Origin: CAVZMO01 sp963776195
GTDB lineage: Bacteria > Nitrospirota > Thermodesulfovibrionia > Thermodesulfovibrionales > SM23-35
Assembly (NCBI GenBank): GCA_963776195.1
Contig: CAVZMO010000008.1
Location: 82,541 to 146,540 of the forward strand
Reading direction: 5' to 3'
DNA length: 64,000 nucleotides
The translations under genes and the position numbers were made by a program. The notes below the pieces were generated by a model, which ran no database searches, was not told the DNA's origin, and worked only from the letters and a program-made list of their open reading frames with translations. Numbering within the stretch: position 1 is the stretch's first letter; each line of letters opens with the position of its first letter. Positions 26,409 through 36,453 of this stretch are shown one piece after another.

Positions 26409-27093
26409 ATGATTGTCGGTAAGCAGAAACCATTTGAAGAGATTTGGGAGATGATAAAGAGCTTCAAGAAGGTTCTTGGTCCTCGGCTGTAATACGTGTG
26501 TTGCGATCTGTCATGCAGGCGGAGGCAAGGAGGCGGAGATACTTGCTTCCTTGCTAAGGATGAAGGCGGCACAGGAAGGCATGAGAATGGAGGTCAAACA
26601 TGCCGCGATCGAAAGGCAGTGCGAGTCTGAATTCTTTGAGCCTGTAATGGACGAAGTAAGGGCGTCTGATGTGGTGCTCTCTCTGGCCTGCGGCGTCGGA
26701 GTGAATTTTCTCTCGGAAAGAACAGGAGATATTCCTGCATATCCGGGCATTAACACGGAGTTCTTCGGGGCTGTTGAAAAGGCCGGTATATTTAAGGAAC
26801 TCTGTGCGGGATGCGGAGGCTGCATTCTCCACCTGACCGGCGGGATATGTCCTGTAGCCCGCTGTTCAAAATCTATCATGAACGGACCATGCGGCGGAAC
26901 GAGCGACGGCAAATGCGAGATAAGCCGGGACGTGGACTGCGCCTGGTACCTGATTGTGGAGAGGATGAAGAAGCTGGGTACTCTGGAAAAACTCTTTGAA
27001 ATTCAACCTCCCAAGGACTGGTCAACCGGATTATACGGAGGACCTCGTCGGATCGTATTGGAACATATAGCCGAAGAAGGAAAAGAATCGTAG
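26409..27093 (+). pseudogene. metV: MetV-like zinc/iron-sulfur partner of methylene-THF reductase, first copy, one frameshift
   Basis: MetV is the cysteine-rich subunit that works with MetF in acetogen-type methylene-THF reductases. The frame opens at ATG 26409 (MIVGKQKPFEEIWEMIKSFK), shifts near 26475, and continues VLGCNTCVAICHAGGGKEAE to the C-terminal signature CAGCGGCILHLTGGICPVAR followed by CSKSIMNGPCGGT. One extra base explains the break; the intact protein would have about 228 residues. The second copy at 32.07 kb has the same layout without a lesion, which confirms the reading. metF follows after 13 bases. Confidence 0.85.
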
Positions 27094-27106
27094 GGAGGGA
27101 GAGAAG

Positions 27107-28024
27107 ATGAAAAGCGGAAGCAATCTCGAAAAGGTACTTGAAGGCGGCCATTTCGCCGTGACCGCTGAGGTGGGGCCTCCGAAAGGCACCTCCGCCTCGG
27201 TCATTCAGAAGAAGGGCGACATCCTCAAATCATATTGCGATGCCCTGAACGTAACGGACAATCAGACCGCCATAGTGCGCATGTCAAGCCTGAGCGGTTG
27301 CGTCATATTAAACCGAATGGGTCTCGATCCGGTAATGCAGATGGTAGTCAGAGACCGCAACCGGATCGCCATCCAGAGCGATATTCTGGGCGCCGTTGCT
27401 CTGGGAATTCGAAATCTGCTCTGTCTTTCAGGCGACCACCAGAAATTCGGTAATCATCCCACAGCGAAGAATGTTTACGACATTGATTCCATACAGTTAG
27501 TGCAAACCGTCAAGACCATGAGGGACGAAAAGAAATTCCTCTGCGGAGAAAATATCTCCGGGGAAGTTCCTCTGTTTATCGGCGCCGTCGAAAATCCCTT
27601 TGCCGATCCTTTCGAGTTCAGGGTCATAAGGCTTGACAAGAAAGTGCAAGCGGGCGCAGACTTTATTCAGACCCAGGCTGTCTTCGATGTAGCAAAGTTT
27701 GCAGAGTGGATGAAGATGGTGAGAGACAGGGGATTGGATAAAAAGGTCCACATACTTGCGGGAGTGATACCGATAAAGTCTGTGGGAATGGCGCGCTATA
27801 TGAGAGATAACGTCTCCGGTGTAAGCGTGCCGGATGAGATAGTCACCCGTTTGGAGGATGCCAAGGATGTCAAGGAAGAAGGGGTAAAGATAACCCTGGA
27901 GATTATCGACCGGTTGAAAGAGATAGACGGAATCCACGGCGTTCATATTATGGCCGTGGCCTGGGAAGATATCGTGCCCGGTATTGTAGAGAAGGCCGGT
28001 TTTCTGCCAAGGCCTATACTGTAA
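27107..28024 (+). CDS. metF: Methylenetetrahydrofolate reductase MetF, first copy
   Basis: MetF reduces 5,10-methylene-THF to 5-methyl-THF on a flavin TIM barrel. The 305-residue protein shows family features VTAEVGPPKG (start of the barrel), DALNVTDNQTAIVRMSSL, the flavin region LLCLSGDHQKFGNHP, GADFIQTQAVFD, VHILAGVIPIKSVGMARYM and the end GVHIMAVAWEDIVPGI. A ribosome site GGGAGGGAGA precedes the ATG. Because a MetV gene and the HdrCBA-MvhD genes are directly upstream, it probably receives electrons from that complex as in acetogens such as Moorella; this is inference from gene order. Confidence 0.94.
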   Translation: MKSGSNLEKVLEGGHFAVTAEVGPPKGTSASVIQKKGDILKSYCDALNVTDNQTAIVRMSSLSGCVILNRMGLDPVMQMVVRDRNRIAIQSDILGAVALGIRNLLCLSGDHQKFGNHPTAKNVYDIDSIQLVQTVKTMRDEKKFLCGENISGEVPLFIGAVENPFADPFEFRVIRLDKKVQAGADFIQTQAVFDVAKFAEWMKMVRDRGLDKKVHILAGVIPIKSVGMARYMRDNVSGVSVPDEIVTRLEDAKDVKEEGVKITLEIIDRLKEIDGIHGVHIMAVAWEDIVPGIVEKAGFLPRPIL

Positions 28025-28061
28025 ACAGTGAGCTTCTGTCTATGAATTTTTGGAGGGTATG

Positions 28062-28463
28062 ATGAGTGCGAAAATATTGGTTGTTGATGACGATCCGGAA
28101 ATCCGGGAAGCTATAAGCCTCATTCTGGAAGCCAATGGCTATGAGGTGGTCACCGCTGAAGACGGGATAGATGGCCTGAACAAGCTAAAAGAGGAAAGAC
28201 CTGATATGATGATTTTGGATCTTCTTATGCCCAAGCTGGATGGTTTTGGAGTGTGTAAAGAGTTGAAGGATCCTCGATGGGCTAAGTATGGCCATATACC
28301 CATCATCATTCTGAGCAGTGTTAGGGAAGATGCCAGCAAGCGCCGTTATGAATTGGAAACGGGATTGCAGCTCGACGTGGATGATTATGTAGAAAAACCC
28401 ATTGAACATACGATCTTATTGGAACGTATAGGGAAGATCCTCAAGAAAGTAGGCAAGGCTTAA
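28062..28463 (+). CDS. Single-domain response regulator (CheY-like), first of a pair
   Basis: The protein of about 133 residues is a bare receiver domain: acidic pocket ILVVDDDPEIRE, phosphoacceptor aspartate in MMILDLLMPKLDGFG, the serine of ILSSV and the lysine of YVEKPIEH. No output domain follows. An unusual insertion around YELETGLQLDVDDY is shared with the next gene (MGMRIEADDY). I chose ATG 28062 because GGAGG ends five bases upstream; earlier TTG and ATG codons overlap it. The gene follows metF by 37 bases in the same direction. Confidence 0.93.
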   Translation: MSAKILVVDDDPEIREAISLILEANGYEVVTAEDGIDGLNKLKEERPDMMILDLLMPKLDGFGVCKELKDPRWAKYGHIPIIILSSVREDASKRRYELETGLQLDVDDYVEKPIEHTILLERIGKILKKVGKA

Positions 28464-28473
28464 GGAGAAAGAG

Positions 28474-28878
28474 ATGGAGAAAAAGAAAATCTTACTGGTG
28501 GATGACGACGCAGATTTTACGGAGGCCGTCAAGCTCCTTTTAGAAAGTAGATCTTATGATGTGACTGTTGCCAATGATGGCAAAGAGGGGCTGAAAAAGG
28601 TCCAAACAGAAGGGCCGAATTTAATCATTTTAGATGTCATGATGCCTGAAATGGATGGCTATGAAGTTTGTGCTAAGCTCAAAGCTGACCCTAAATATAG
28701 ACAGATTCCCATTCTGCTATTGACTGCAGTAGGAGAGGCTATCACCACAACAGGTTATACAAAGGAAATGGGCATGAGAATAGAGGCAGATGACTATATC
28801 CCAAAACCCGTAGAGCCGATTGAGATTGTGGAAAGAGTGGAAAAGCTATTGAGAATTTCTATGGGGAAGAAAACTTGA
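28474..28878 (+). CDS. Single-domain response regulator (CheY-like), second of a pair
   Basis: The 134-residue receiver domain has LLVDDDADFTEA, the phosphoacceptor in IILDVMMPEMDGYEV, and the conserved YIPKPVEPIE lysine. It is a paralogue of the preceding gene, separated by 10 bases, with ribosome site AAGGAGAAAGAG. It is followed after 70 AT-rich bases by a histidine kinase that is probably its partner. Confidence 0.94.
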   Translation: MEKKKILLVDDDADFTEAVKLLLESRSYDVTVANDGKEGLKKVQTEGPNLIILDVMMPEMDGYEVCAKLKADPKYRQIPILLLTAVGEAITTTGYTKEMGMRIEADDYIPKPVEPIEIVERVEKLLRISMGKKT

Positions 28879-28948
28879 GGGATTTTTTCTTCAATTACTT
28901 CATACTTATGAACTCCTTTTTATATTATATTTATGGTAGGGAAGAGAT

Positions 28949-30037
28949 ATGCCTTATAGAGCAATGAGAGAATCATTAAATGCTGTAATTGATAGTCTGT
29001 CGGATGGGATACTGGTTACCGATAAGCAGGGTAAGATCATCCTTTATAACCAAAAGGCCGAAGCATTTCTGGGCATATCGGGAAAGGCTGCCTTAGGTCA
29101 GCCGGTCCGGGATCACATCAGAAATGATGTGCTGGTTGGACTTATTACTAAGATATTAACACTTGATGTGCCCTATCATACTGAAGAGGTATGCCTCATG
29201 GATATAGGTATTACCAGGCTCAGGGTTCATGTCAACCCTGTGAGAAATGAGAATGCGGTACTTATTGGATCGGTAACCCTGCTCCATGATGTTGCACGGT
29301 TAAGTGCTATAGATAAGATCAAGACTAATTTCTTATCAATGGTTTCTCATCAATTAAAATCCCCATTGAGCTCTACGTTACTTCAGACATCTATCCTTCT
29401 GGATGGGATAGTGGGAGAGTTCAATGAGAAACAAAGGGATTTGCTTCAAAAGGTCAGAACCAAAATAAAGGGCATGGTTGACCTGATTCATGATATCCTT
29501 GATGTCTGCTATATCGAAGAGGGAGGATATCTAAGACAGATAGAAAATCTGGATCTCGCTGAGATTTTACAAAGGACAGTCGAGTTAATGCAACCTCAGA
29601 TCCAGGACAAGAATATCGCCCTTCAGGTAAAAATAGAAGATCACCTTCCTTTGATTATTGGCAACAAAAGCAGTGTGGAGGCCATGTTTATTAACCTGAT
29701 TAGTAATGCCATTAAGTACACACCTTCAGAGGGGCAGGTTCGTGTCGAGATGAGTGAGAATGCGCAGAACGTTCAGATAGAAGTTTCCGATACGGGAATA
29801 GGCGTTGAAAACGAGGATATTCCTCGAATTTTTGATAAATTCTACCGGGTAAGATCCGAGATAACCAAAAATATCAGCGGTACGGGTCTGGGCCTTTCTA
29901 TTGTGAAAAACGTTGTGGACGCCCACTACGGCGCTATCAATGTAGAAAGTAAGGTAGGGGAAGGCACTACATTTACTGTCCTGCTACCCGCTGGAGTGGA
30001 TAATTTAAATAGGGGCGCAGATGAGGTACATAAGTAG
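28949..30037 (+). CDS. PAS-domain histidine kinase, probably soluble
   Basis: The 362-residue protein has a PAS domain (about residues 8-115; AVIDSLSDGILVTDKQGKII), the dimerisation/phosphoacceptor H-box FLSMVSHQLKSPLSS (~residue 140) and an HATPase domain with N box LISNAIKYTPSEG, G1 box VSDTGIGV, F box FDKFYRV and G2 box GTGLGLSIV. No membrane segment is present, so it senses a cytoplasmic signal through PAS, possibly redox state. It lies inside the hdr-met cluster after two receiver genes, so this phosphorelay may tune methylene-THF reduction; that is inference from position. Confidence 0.95.
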   Translation: MPYRAMRESLNAVIDSLSDGILVTDKQGKIILYNQKAEAFLGISGKAALGQPVRDHIRNDVLVGLITKILTLDVPYHTEEVCLMDIGITRLRVHVNPVRNENAVLIGSVTLLHDVARLSAIDKIKTNFLSMVSHQLKSPLSSTLLQTSILLDGIVGEFNEKQRDLLQKVRTKIKGMVDLIHDILDVCYIEEGGYLRQIENLDLAEILQRTVELMQPQIQDKNIALQVKIEDHLPLIIGNKSSVEAMFINLISNAIKYTPSEGQVRVEMSENAQNVQIEVSDTGIGVENEDIPRIFDKFYRVRSEITKNISGTGLGLSIVKNVVDAHYGAINVESKVGEGTTFTVLLPAGVDNLNRGADEVHK

Positions 30038-30070
30038 ATTTTTTAAAAGTTTAGACAAAGGATTGAAAAA

Positions 30071-31971
30071 ATGAGGAAAAAGCCATACCCCCTTGCCAGG
30101 CAGCCTGCCCGATACAAACCGATGTGCGGGGTTACGTCTCTGCGATCGCCAAGGCGATGTAGAGGGCGATCCGTATAATCCGTCAGGTAAACCCTTTGCC
30201 CTCGGTGTGCGGAAGGATATGTACAAGGGTATGCGAAAAGGCCTGCAGGCGTGCCCAGGTGGAGAAGCCTGTATCGTAAGGGCTTTGAAACGATTTGCCG
30301 CAGATCAGACAAAAAAACTGCCCTCCTGAGAAGACCCCTAAATTCATATCGCGAAAAAATTGCCGTAGTCGGCGGAGGACCGGCGGGTCTCACCGCTGCC
30401 CATGATCTCACATTGCTTGGCTATAGAGTCACCATATTTGAAGCACACAAAGTGCTTGGCGGGATGATGAGCAAAGGAATCCCCGAATACAGACTTCCCA
30501 AAAGCTGGTGAAAGAGGAAATCGATAATATCTGTCGCTGGGTATTGAGGCAAAGACCGGAATGTCTCTCGGAAGGATTTTACTATTGAGAACTTCTTAAA
30601 GATTATCAGGCCGTTTTCTTTGCTGTAGGGAGCCAAAAGAGCATATTCCCGAAGTGCAAGGGCAAAGAATTGTCCGGGGTCATTCCGGCGTCGAATTTCT
30701 TAAGCAGGTAGGCAAAGGACAGATTCCGGATTTGGGCAAGAGGGTTTTGGTCGTCGGCGGCGGGCATACTGCAATCGATGCGGCCCGTACCTGCATCCGT
30801 CTTGGCTCTCCTGATGTTACCATTATTTATCGCCGGACCCTGGATGAGATGCCCGCGGGCCAGTGAAGAGGTCGAAGAGGCGGAAAACGAAGGGATAAAG
30901 ATCCTGTATCTCACGTCTCCCGTCGAATTTCAGGGAGAAGGAAAGGTCCGGAGGGTGAAGTTGTGTGAAGATGACTCGGAGAGGCGGATGCTTCCGGAAG
31001 GCGGAAGGCCTGCTGCCGGTAGAGAACAGCGAGTTTGAAATAAAGGCCGATACCGTGATATTGGCGATCGGTTATATTCCGGATGCGGAGGATCTAAAAC
31101 AAATGGTTTAATATAGATAAGAAAGGGACGGTGATAGTTAAGGACGAGACGGGCATAACAAACATAAAGGGAGTTTTTGCGGCTGGTGATGTCGTGACAG
31201 GGCCCATGAGCATAATCGAAGCGATGGCATCTGGAAGAAGGGCCGCCGAAGCGATACACCGGTATTTTCGCAATGTGCCGGATAAAGGACAGGAGCGCCG
31301 ACCTCTTAGATCCTTGGATGAAATGTAGTCAAGTTGATAGCTAAATCAGAGAGACAGAAGATGCCTACTTTTCCTGTTGAGGAGCGGATCAATAATTTTG
31401 CAGAGGTAGATTTGGGTTTTACCCAGGAACAGGCATGCAGTGAAGCTCATGCGCTGCCTGAACTGCGGGGCAGGGGCATCGGTTGCGGACCTGTGCGGCG
31501 TGTCTCAATTGTGTTCTCATATGTCCGTTCGGAGTGCCCGTCCGGAAGGGAGAATGCTGAGATAGATATCAGCCAATGTCAGTCCTGCGGCATCTGCGCC
31601 GCCGAATGTCCGGCATCGGCGATAGACGTTGGAAAGAACAGGAAAGGAAGATCTTCGTACGGAATTGAAACAGATTGTAGATTCCGCAAGACAGGAGGAG
31701 CCGGAAATTTTCGTAATAGGATTCTATTGCAGATATAACAATCCTTTGAGTCTCCGCCTGCCGAAAGGGACGATTATAGTGCTCGGAAGATATTGCGAGG
31801 AATCTGAAAGTAATCAGATCATCTATCCCTTCGAACTTGGCGTCGAAGGGTGTGGATATACAAGTGTGCGCAATTGACGCGTGTCGTTTCAGAGAGGTGC
31901 CCGATGAATGGCAGGAACATATAAAAAGGGCAAAAAAGATACTCAATGAGATAGGTCTAGGAGAAGACTAG
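30071..31971 (+). pseudogene. Glutamate-synthase-small-subunit-like FAD/iron-sulfur oxidoreductase, many frameshifts
   Basis: Pieces of one protein can be followed through changing frames: an N-terminal cluster region with ACPIQTDVRGYVSAIAK and VCGRICTRVCEKACRR; a first FAD fold IAVVGGGPAGLTAAHDLTLL; an NADPH fold VLVVGGGHTAIDAARTCIRLG with VTIIYRRTLDEMPA; the C-terminal FAD strand GVFAAGDVVTGPMSIIEAMA; ferredoxin-like motifs ending CQSCGICAAECPASAIDVGK; and a C-terminal stretch (FVIGFYCRYN to IKRAKKILNEIGLGED) loosely like MvhD. At least eight single-base or small shifts are needed. Such proteins pass electrons between NADPH and Hdr-type complexes. As it stands it cannot be made. Confidence 0.75.
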
Positions 31972-32066
31972 ACTGCTCTTATAGCCGGAGATGAGGATTT
32001 AAATCATTTCCGAGAAGGATTGATGCCATGGATATCAATCCCTTACGAAGGGAAGAAGGTGGATCA

Positions 32067-32750
32067 ATGGTTGTTGCGGAAATTAAACCTTTTGAGGAGA
32101 TAAAGAAGATCTCAGGGAATACAAGAGAGTCTATGATTGTCGGATGCGGCACGTGCGTTACCGTATGTCTCAGCGGAGGCAAGAGACAGGTTGAGCTGCT
32201 GGCGTCGGCACTAAGGATGTCGCGGAATATGGAAGGCGATGAAGTTATCATAGGGGAAAAAGTATTACCTAGGCAATGCGAACCCAAATTTGTTGACATG
32301 CTAAAGGATGATGCAGGGCAGTACGAAGCAATCCTCTCGATGGGCTGCGGCGCCGGTGTACAAGGAATCGCCGAGAGGATAATGGACATACCTGTTCTAC
32401 CGGCACTGAATACCACTTTCATAGGTATGGCGGACGAAAAGGGCAGGTATCTTGAAGTCTGTGCAGCCTGTGGAAACTGCATCCTCTCCGAGACCGGAGG
32501 AATATGTCCCGTGTCGAGGTGTGCCAAGGGCCTCATCCACGGGCCATGCGGCGGCTCGCAGCGCGGATTATGCGAGGTCTCGAAGGATAACCCCTGCGCA
32601 TGGCAGTTGATTTATGAGCGGCTGGTGAAACTGAATAAAGTCAATTCTCTGAGAGAAATGTCTCACCAGAGGAAGATTCCAGTCCGGCCCCGTAGGTTGG
32701 TAAGGGAGGAGGAGTTGAAACCAAAGAAGGAGCCAACAAAAGGAGCATAA
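32067..32750 (+). CDS. metV: MetV-like partner of methylene-THF reductase, second copy
   Basis: The protein of about 227 residues has the same layout as the first copy: MIVGCGTCVTVCLSGGKRQ near the start, then SMGCGAGVQGIAER, and the C-terminal cysteine signature CAACGNCILSETGGICPVSR followed by CAKGLIHGPCGGSQRG. I chose ATG 32067 because its N-terminus (MVVAEIKPFEEIKKI) matches the first copy and AGGTGG lies just upstream; an ATG at 32028 would add 13 unmatched residues. metF copy 2 begins 4 bases after the stop. Confidence 0.9.
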   Translation: MVVAEIKPFEEIKKISGNTRESMIVGCGTCVTVCLSGGKRQVELLASALRMSRNMEGDEVIIGEKVLPRQCEPKFVDMLKDDAGQYEAILSMGCGAGVQGIAERIMDIPVLPALNTTFIGMADEKGRYLEVCAACGNCILSETGGICPVSRCAKGLIHGPCGGSQRGLCEVSKDNPCAWQLIYERLVKLNKVNSLREMSHQRKIPVRPRRLVREEELKPKKEPTKGA

Positions 32751-32754
32751 AGAT

Positions 32755-33630
32755 ATGGGATTCAGGGAAGCTTTAGATTCCGGCAAGTTTGTCGTCACTG
32801 CTGAAGTAGGACCTGTAAAAGGAACTGAGACAAAGGAGTTGTTGGAGGATGCAGAGCTTATCAAAAAAAGGGTGGATGCTATCAATGTAACCGATCTTCA
32901 GAGTTCCGTTATGCGCCTGGGTTCCATGGCTGTCTGCCATCTCCTTGTGGATCAAGGGGTCGATCCCGTCTTTCAGATGACATGCAGGGATAGAAACCGG
33001 TTGGCGCTCCAATCTGATCTGTTAAGCGCCTGGGTCTTGGGTATCAGAAATGTGCTCGCGCTGACGGGGGATCATCCGACCCTCGGAGATCACCCCGATG
33101 CCAAGCCGGTTTTTGATCTGGATTCTGTGAGCTTGCTGAAAGTCATAGGCAGGCTGAACGAAGGTTTCGACATGGCCGGAAACCAATTGAAGGGCGCCCC
33201 GGATTTATTTCCAGGGGCTGTAGTGAATCCGGGAGCGGACACCGAGGCCTCGATCGAGATGCAGATCATGAAGATGGAAAAGAAGATCGAAGCGGGTGCC
33301 AGGTTCTTTCAGACCCAGGGTATATTCGACCTGAACCTCTTTGAGAAATTCATGAAGCGCGTAGAAGGCTTCAAAGTACCTGTGCTGGGCGGCATCATAC
33401 TGCTCAAGTCGGCAGGTATGGCAAAGTTTATGAACAAGAACGTGGCCGGGGTGTTTGTCCCCGATACCCTCATTAAAGAAATGGAAGAGACGAAGGATAA
33501 GGTCAAAACCAGCGTCAAGATAGCTGCACAACTCATTAAGGGATTAAAGGATCTCTGTCAGGGAGTTCATATCATGGCTATCGGCTGGGAGAAAAGGGTA
33601 CCAATGGTCCTGGATGAGGCGGGATTATAG
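32755..33630 (+). CDS. metF: Methylenetetrahydrofolate reductase MetF, second copy
   Basis: The 291-residue protein is a clear paralogue of the gene at 27.1 kb, with VTAEVGPVKGTETKELLEDA, DAINVTDLQSSVMRLGSM, the flavin region VLALTGDHPTLGDHPDAKP, GARFFQTQGIFDLN, VPVLGGIILLKSAGMAKFM and GVHIMAIGWEKRVP at the end. Both copies keep the family's conserved residues, so both could be active. Two MetV-MetF pairs on each side of a regulatory/redox block suggest a segmental duplication or two electron-donor systems. Confidence 0.93.
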   Translation: MGFREALDSGKFVVTAEVGPVKGTETKELLEDAELIKKRVDAINVTDLQSSVMRLGSMAVCHLLVDQGVDPVFQMTCRDRNRLALQSDLLSAWVLGIRNVLALTGDHPTLGDHPDAKPVFDLDSVSLLKVIGRLNEGFDMAGNQLKGAPDLFPGAVVNPGADTEASIEMQIMKMEKKIEAGARFFQTQGIFDLNLFEKFMKRVEGFKVPVLGGIILLKSAGMAKFMNKNVAGVFVPDTLIKEMEETKDKVKTSVKIAAQLIKGLKDLCQGVHIMAIGWEKRVPMVLDEAGL

Positions 33631-33755
33631 CGGTCTGCGGATCGTTTGGCGACCACGGCAGGGTAGACTTCTTACTGATTATCTGAGGGACAAGAATCAG
33701 GGAAACAGCGGCCGTCATCCGGGCTTCAAACATGAGACAGGTTTTGCGTAGTTAT

Positions 33756-34856
33756 TCAGTTTCCTTTCCGACGTTTGTGATTAAATCTATACACATCTTT
33801 TGATTCCCGGGTAGCGTGACGCCCTTCCTGGAAACCCTGGAAATCATCATAAATGCAGTCAGCATCCTCTCCATAAATTGTGGGACCAAGAAGGGATTCA
33901 CCGCTGTCCGAACGTATCGTCACAAGATTTTCACTGCCGTCGGTTATTACAGCGCCTTGTGCAATCAATTCAATGAGCCGACGGTTTGAGGTAATTCGCA
34001 CGCGCCCGATTTGCCCTCCAAATCTGACGTTCATGACAAGTGCAGGGTAGAACAAGGAGACGATGCTTGCCGGCTTGCCAAAGAAATTAGTCGCTCGCGC
34101 AGAATTAATGCCGCAGACATATCCATTTTCGGAGAACACGGGACCACCGCTCATGCCATGATTGATTTCAGCATCGATTGTGAAACATGGGCCACCGATG
34201 AATCCATTTTCGAAACGCTGTGTGAATATCCGGGTGACGCGTCCCTCAACGGCAAGAAGTCTGTGCTGATACGCATCAAGCAGATTTATTCGTCCACATT
34301 GTATATCATCCAAAGAGAGCCCTCCATCCGGTACCGGTAGATCGCTGAACCCGACGCACACGACGCGAGAGCCTATTCTAGGCACGGCAAAGGATATGGG
34401 TAACGGGAGGTAGGGAAATCCGCTTTGAAACTGCGGGGAGACGTAACCCACGTCTGTTGGAGGAGCTCCTTCAATGGATTCGAGACTCGATATATTACCC
34501 GACAATCTGCCGCCGGGGAGCGCTTGATGATGAAAGAGAGCCATCCCGATGTCTTTCATTGTGTAACCAGCGGATAAGCTGTCCATTTGACGCATAAAAT
34601 CATTCTCCCAATGGCGGCGAGCAGCCTCAAGGATGTTGTGCAATGCTGTTATCGAAACGCCGAGGCTACTGATACAAAAGGCTGTTCCGACAGGTATCAG
34701 GCGCCGGTTTTTTGTGACAAACAATGGATAGACACCGAGAGCCAAAGGGTGACCCCAGGCGGGGATCTCCCATGTGTTTTTGCCTGGCTGACGTGTTGCT
34801 TCGATGTCGGTGGATACAGGTTTTCCACTAGGCACCAGTTGAGAAATGATCCGCAT
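33756..34856 (-). CDS. Trypsin-like serine protease domain protein
   Basis: The 366-residue protein has the chymotrypsin-fold hallmarks: VGTAFCISSLGVSITALHNI with the catalytic histidine, a likely aspartate in MKDIGMALFH, and the catalytic serine in INHGMSGGPVFSENG followed by YVCGINSARA. No signal peptide or membrane segment is visible, so it appears cytoplasmic, which is unusual for this fold except in stand-alone trypsin-like proteins of accessory regions. Its neighbours (metF and purD) are unrelated and oppositely directed. The target is unknown. No linked regulator or effector gene was found. Confidence 0.75.
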   Translation of the reverse strand: MRIISQLVPSGKPVSTDIEATRQPGKNTWEIPAWGHPLALGVYPLFVTKNRRLIPVGTAFCISSLGVSITALHNILEAARRHWENDFMRQMDSLSAGYTMKDIGMALFHHQALPGGRLSGNISSLESIEGAPPTDVGYVSPQFQSGFPYLPLPISFAVPRIGSRVVCVGFSDLPVPDGGLSLDDIQCGRINLLDAYQHRLLAVEGRVTRIFTQRFENGFIGGPCFTIDAEINHGMSGGPVFSENGYVCGINSARATNFFGKPASIVSLFYPALVMNVRFGGQIGRVRITSNRRLIELIAQGAVITDGSENLVTIRSDSGESLLGPTIYGEDADCIYDDFQGFQEGRHATRESKDVYRFNHKRRKGN

Positions 34857-35064
34857 AGAATGTCTTGCTATATCCCCTCTTTTTGTTTGTCATGCATTTG
34901 AATTGCCATATGAAACATTATAGCCTCTCCGCTGGATGGAAAAGCAATGCTTCAAGAAGAACGGGTTATATCAAAAGGAAGCTATAAAATGGTAAAATTT
35001 GACTCTGAATTTGTAATGCATTGGATCAAAACTCCATAAATATCAGAAAGGATTAAGCGCATAA

Positions 35065-36366
35065 ATGAAAGTTCTTGTAGTTGACAGTGGAGGTCGTGGC
35101 CATGCAATCGCATGGCAGTTTAAAAATGACCCCAATGTGAAGGAAATAATATGTACCCCCGGCAACGCCGGCATAGCTCGGGAGGTGAGGTGTGAGACTG
35201 CGAGGGCGAATGAAGAGATCCTCGAACTTGCAAAGAGGGAGAAAGTCGATCTCGTCTTCGTCGGTCCCGAAAGTCCTCTCACAAAAGGGATAGTAAACCT
35301 CTTTATGGAAGAAAAAATACCTATTGTGGGCCCCCAAAAGGAGGCCGCCGTTCTCGAAGGAAGCAAAGCATATACGAAATTACTGTGCAGGGAAATAGGC
35401 GTTCCGGTGCCTGAGTTCGAGGTTTTTGACGACGCTGAAAAGGCCAAGAACTATATTGAACACGTAAAGTATCCTGTTGTGGTAAAAGCAGACGGTTTGG
35501 CGCAGGGTAAAGGCTCTATCGTCTGCTCAAATACGGGAGAAGCCTTTCAGGCTGTCGATCAACTAATGATAGAAAAGATATTTGGCGTTGCCGGTGAGAA
35601 GATCGTAATAGAAAAAAGACTCTTCGGCACGGAAATATCCTTCTTTGTATTTACGGACGGCGAGGTATTGGCTCCGATGCCGGTTGCCCAGGATTATAAA
35701 AGGGCCTACGATAACGACGAAGGACTGAACACCGGAGGAATGGGTTCCTTTTCCCCCCATCGACTCGAAGGCAAATGGCTTACCGCGTTGGTATGCGAAA
35801 AGGTTGCGCTGCCTCTGATACGCGGCTTTAAGGAGAGGGAGAGGGTGCCTTATAAGGGAATACTTTACTGCGGACTTATGCTGGTTGATGAGATTCCTCA
35901 TCTCTTGGAGGTGAATGTGCGTTTTGGAGACCCTGAGGCTGAGGTGATCCTCCCCCGCTTGAAGACACCTTTGAGTGATATCAGTTTTCAGATAATAAAC
36001 GGAGTTCTCAGCGAAAAGAAGGTGGAATGGTCCCAGGACTATTTCTGTGATGTGGTGGCTGCGGCGGGCAGAACAAGGCAGCTGAAAAACGGTAAGAACA
36101 AGGGGTGGTATCCTGGTTATCCTGCCCGCTACGGTAAGGGTCATCAGATTTCGGGAATTGAAAATATCGATGACCCGGATTGTAAAATATTTTTTGCAGG
36201 TGTGAGCAATTCGGAGAAGAAAGGTCTGGTTACCGACGGCGGAAGGGTTCTCCATGTGGTCGGTAAAGGCAAGACCTTGAAGGATGCAAAGGATGTCGCT
36301 TATAGAAATATAGAAAAAATTCATTTTGAAGGTATCCGTTACCGGAAAGACATTGGAAATGAATGA
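35065..36366 (+). CDS. purD: Phosphoribosylamine-glycine ligase (GAR synthetase)
   Basis: PurD joins glycine to phosphoribosylamine with ATP in purine synthesis. The 433-residue ATP-grasp protein shows LVFVGPESPLTKGIVNLF, the ATP-binding lysines in YPVVVKADGLAQGKGS, the signature NTGGMGSFSP and the metal-binding LLEVNVRFGDPEAEVILP. The protein is slightly longer than E. coli PurD (429). A PilZ gene follows after 87 bases. Confidence 0.97.
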   Translation: MKVLVVDSGGRGHAIAWQFKNDPNVKEIICTPGNAGIAREVRCETARANEEILELAKREKVDLVFVGPESPLTKGIVNLFMEEKIPIVGPQKEAAVLEGSKAYTKLLCREIGVPVPEFEVFDDAEKAKNYIEHVKYPVVVKADGLAQGKGSIVCSNTGEAFQAVDQLMIEKIFGVAGEKIVIEKRLFGTEISFFVFTDGEVLAPMPVAQDYKRAYDNDEGLNTGGMGSFSPHRLEGKWLTALVCEKVALPLIRGFKERERVPYKGILYCGLMLVDEIPHLLEVNVRFGDPEAEVILPRLKTPLSDISFQIINGVLSEKKVEWSQDYFCDVVAAAGRTRQLKNGKNKGWYPGYPARYGKGHQISGIENIDDPDCKIFFAGVSNSEKKGLVTDGGRVLHVVGKGKTLKDAKDVAYRNIEKIHFEGIRYRKDIGNE

Positions 36367-36453
36367 TTGCAGAATATTCTTTTGTGAACAGGATGCATCT
36401 CATAAGAAAAAGAAGAACTCTGATATAATTGTTCCAAGGAGTGATAGAGAACC

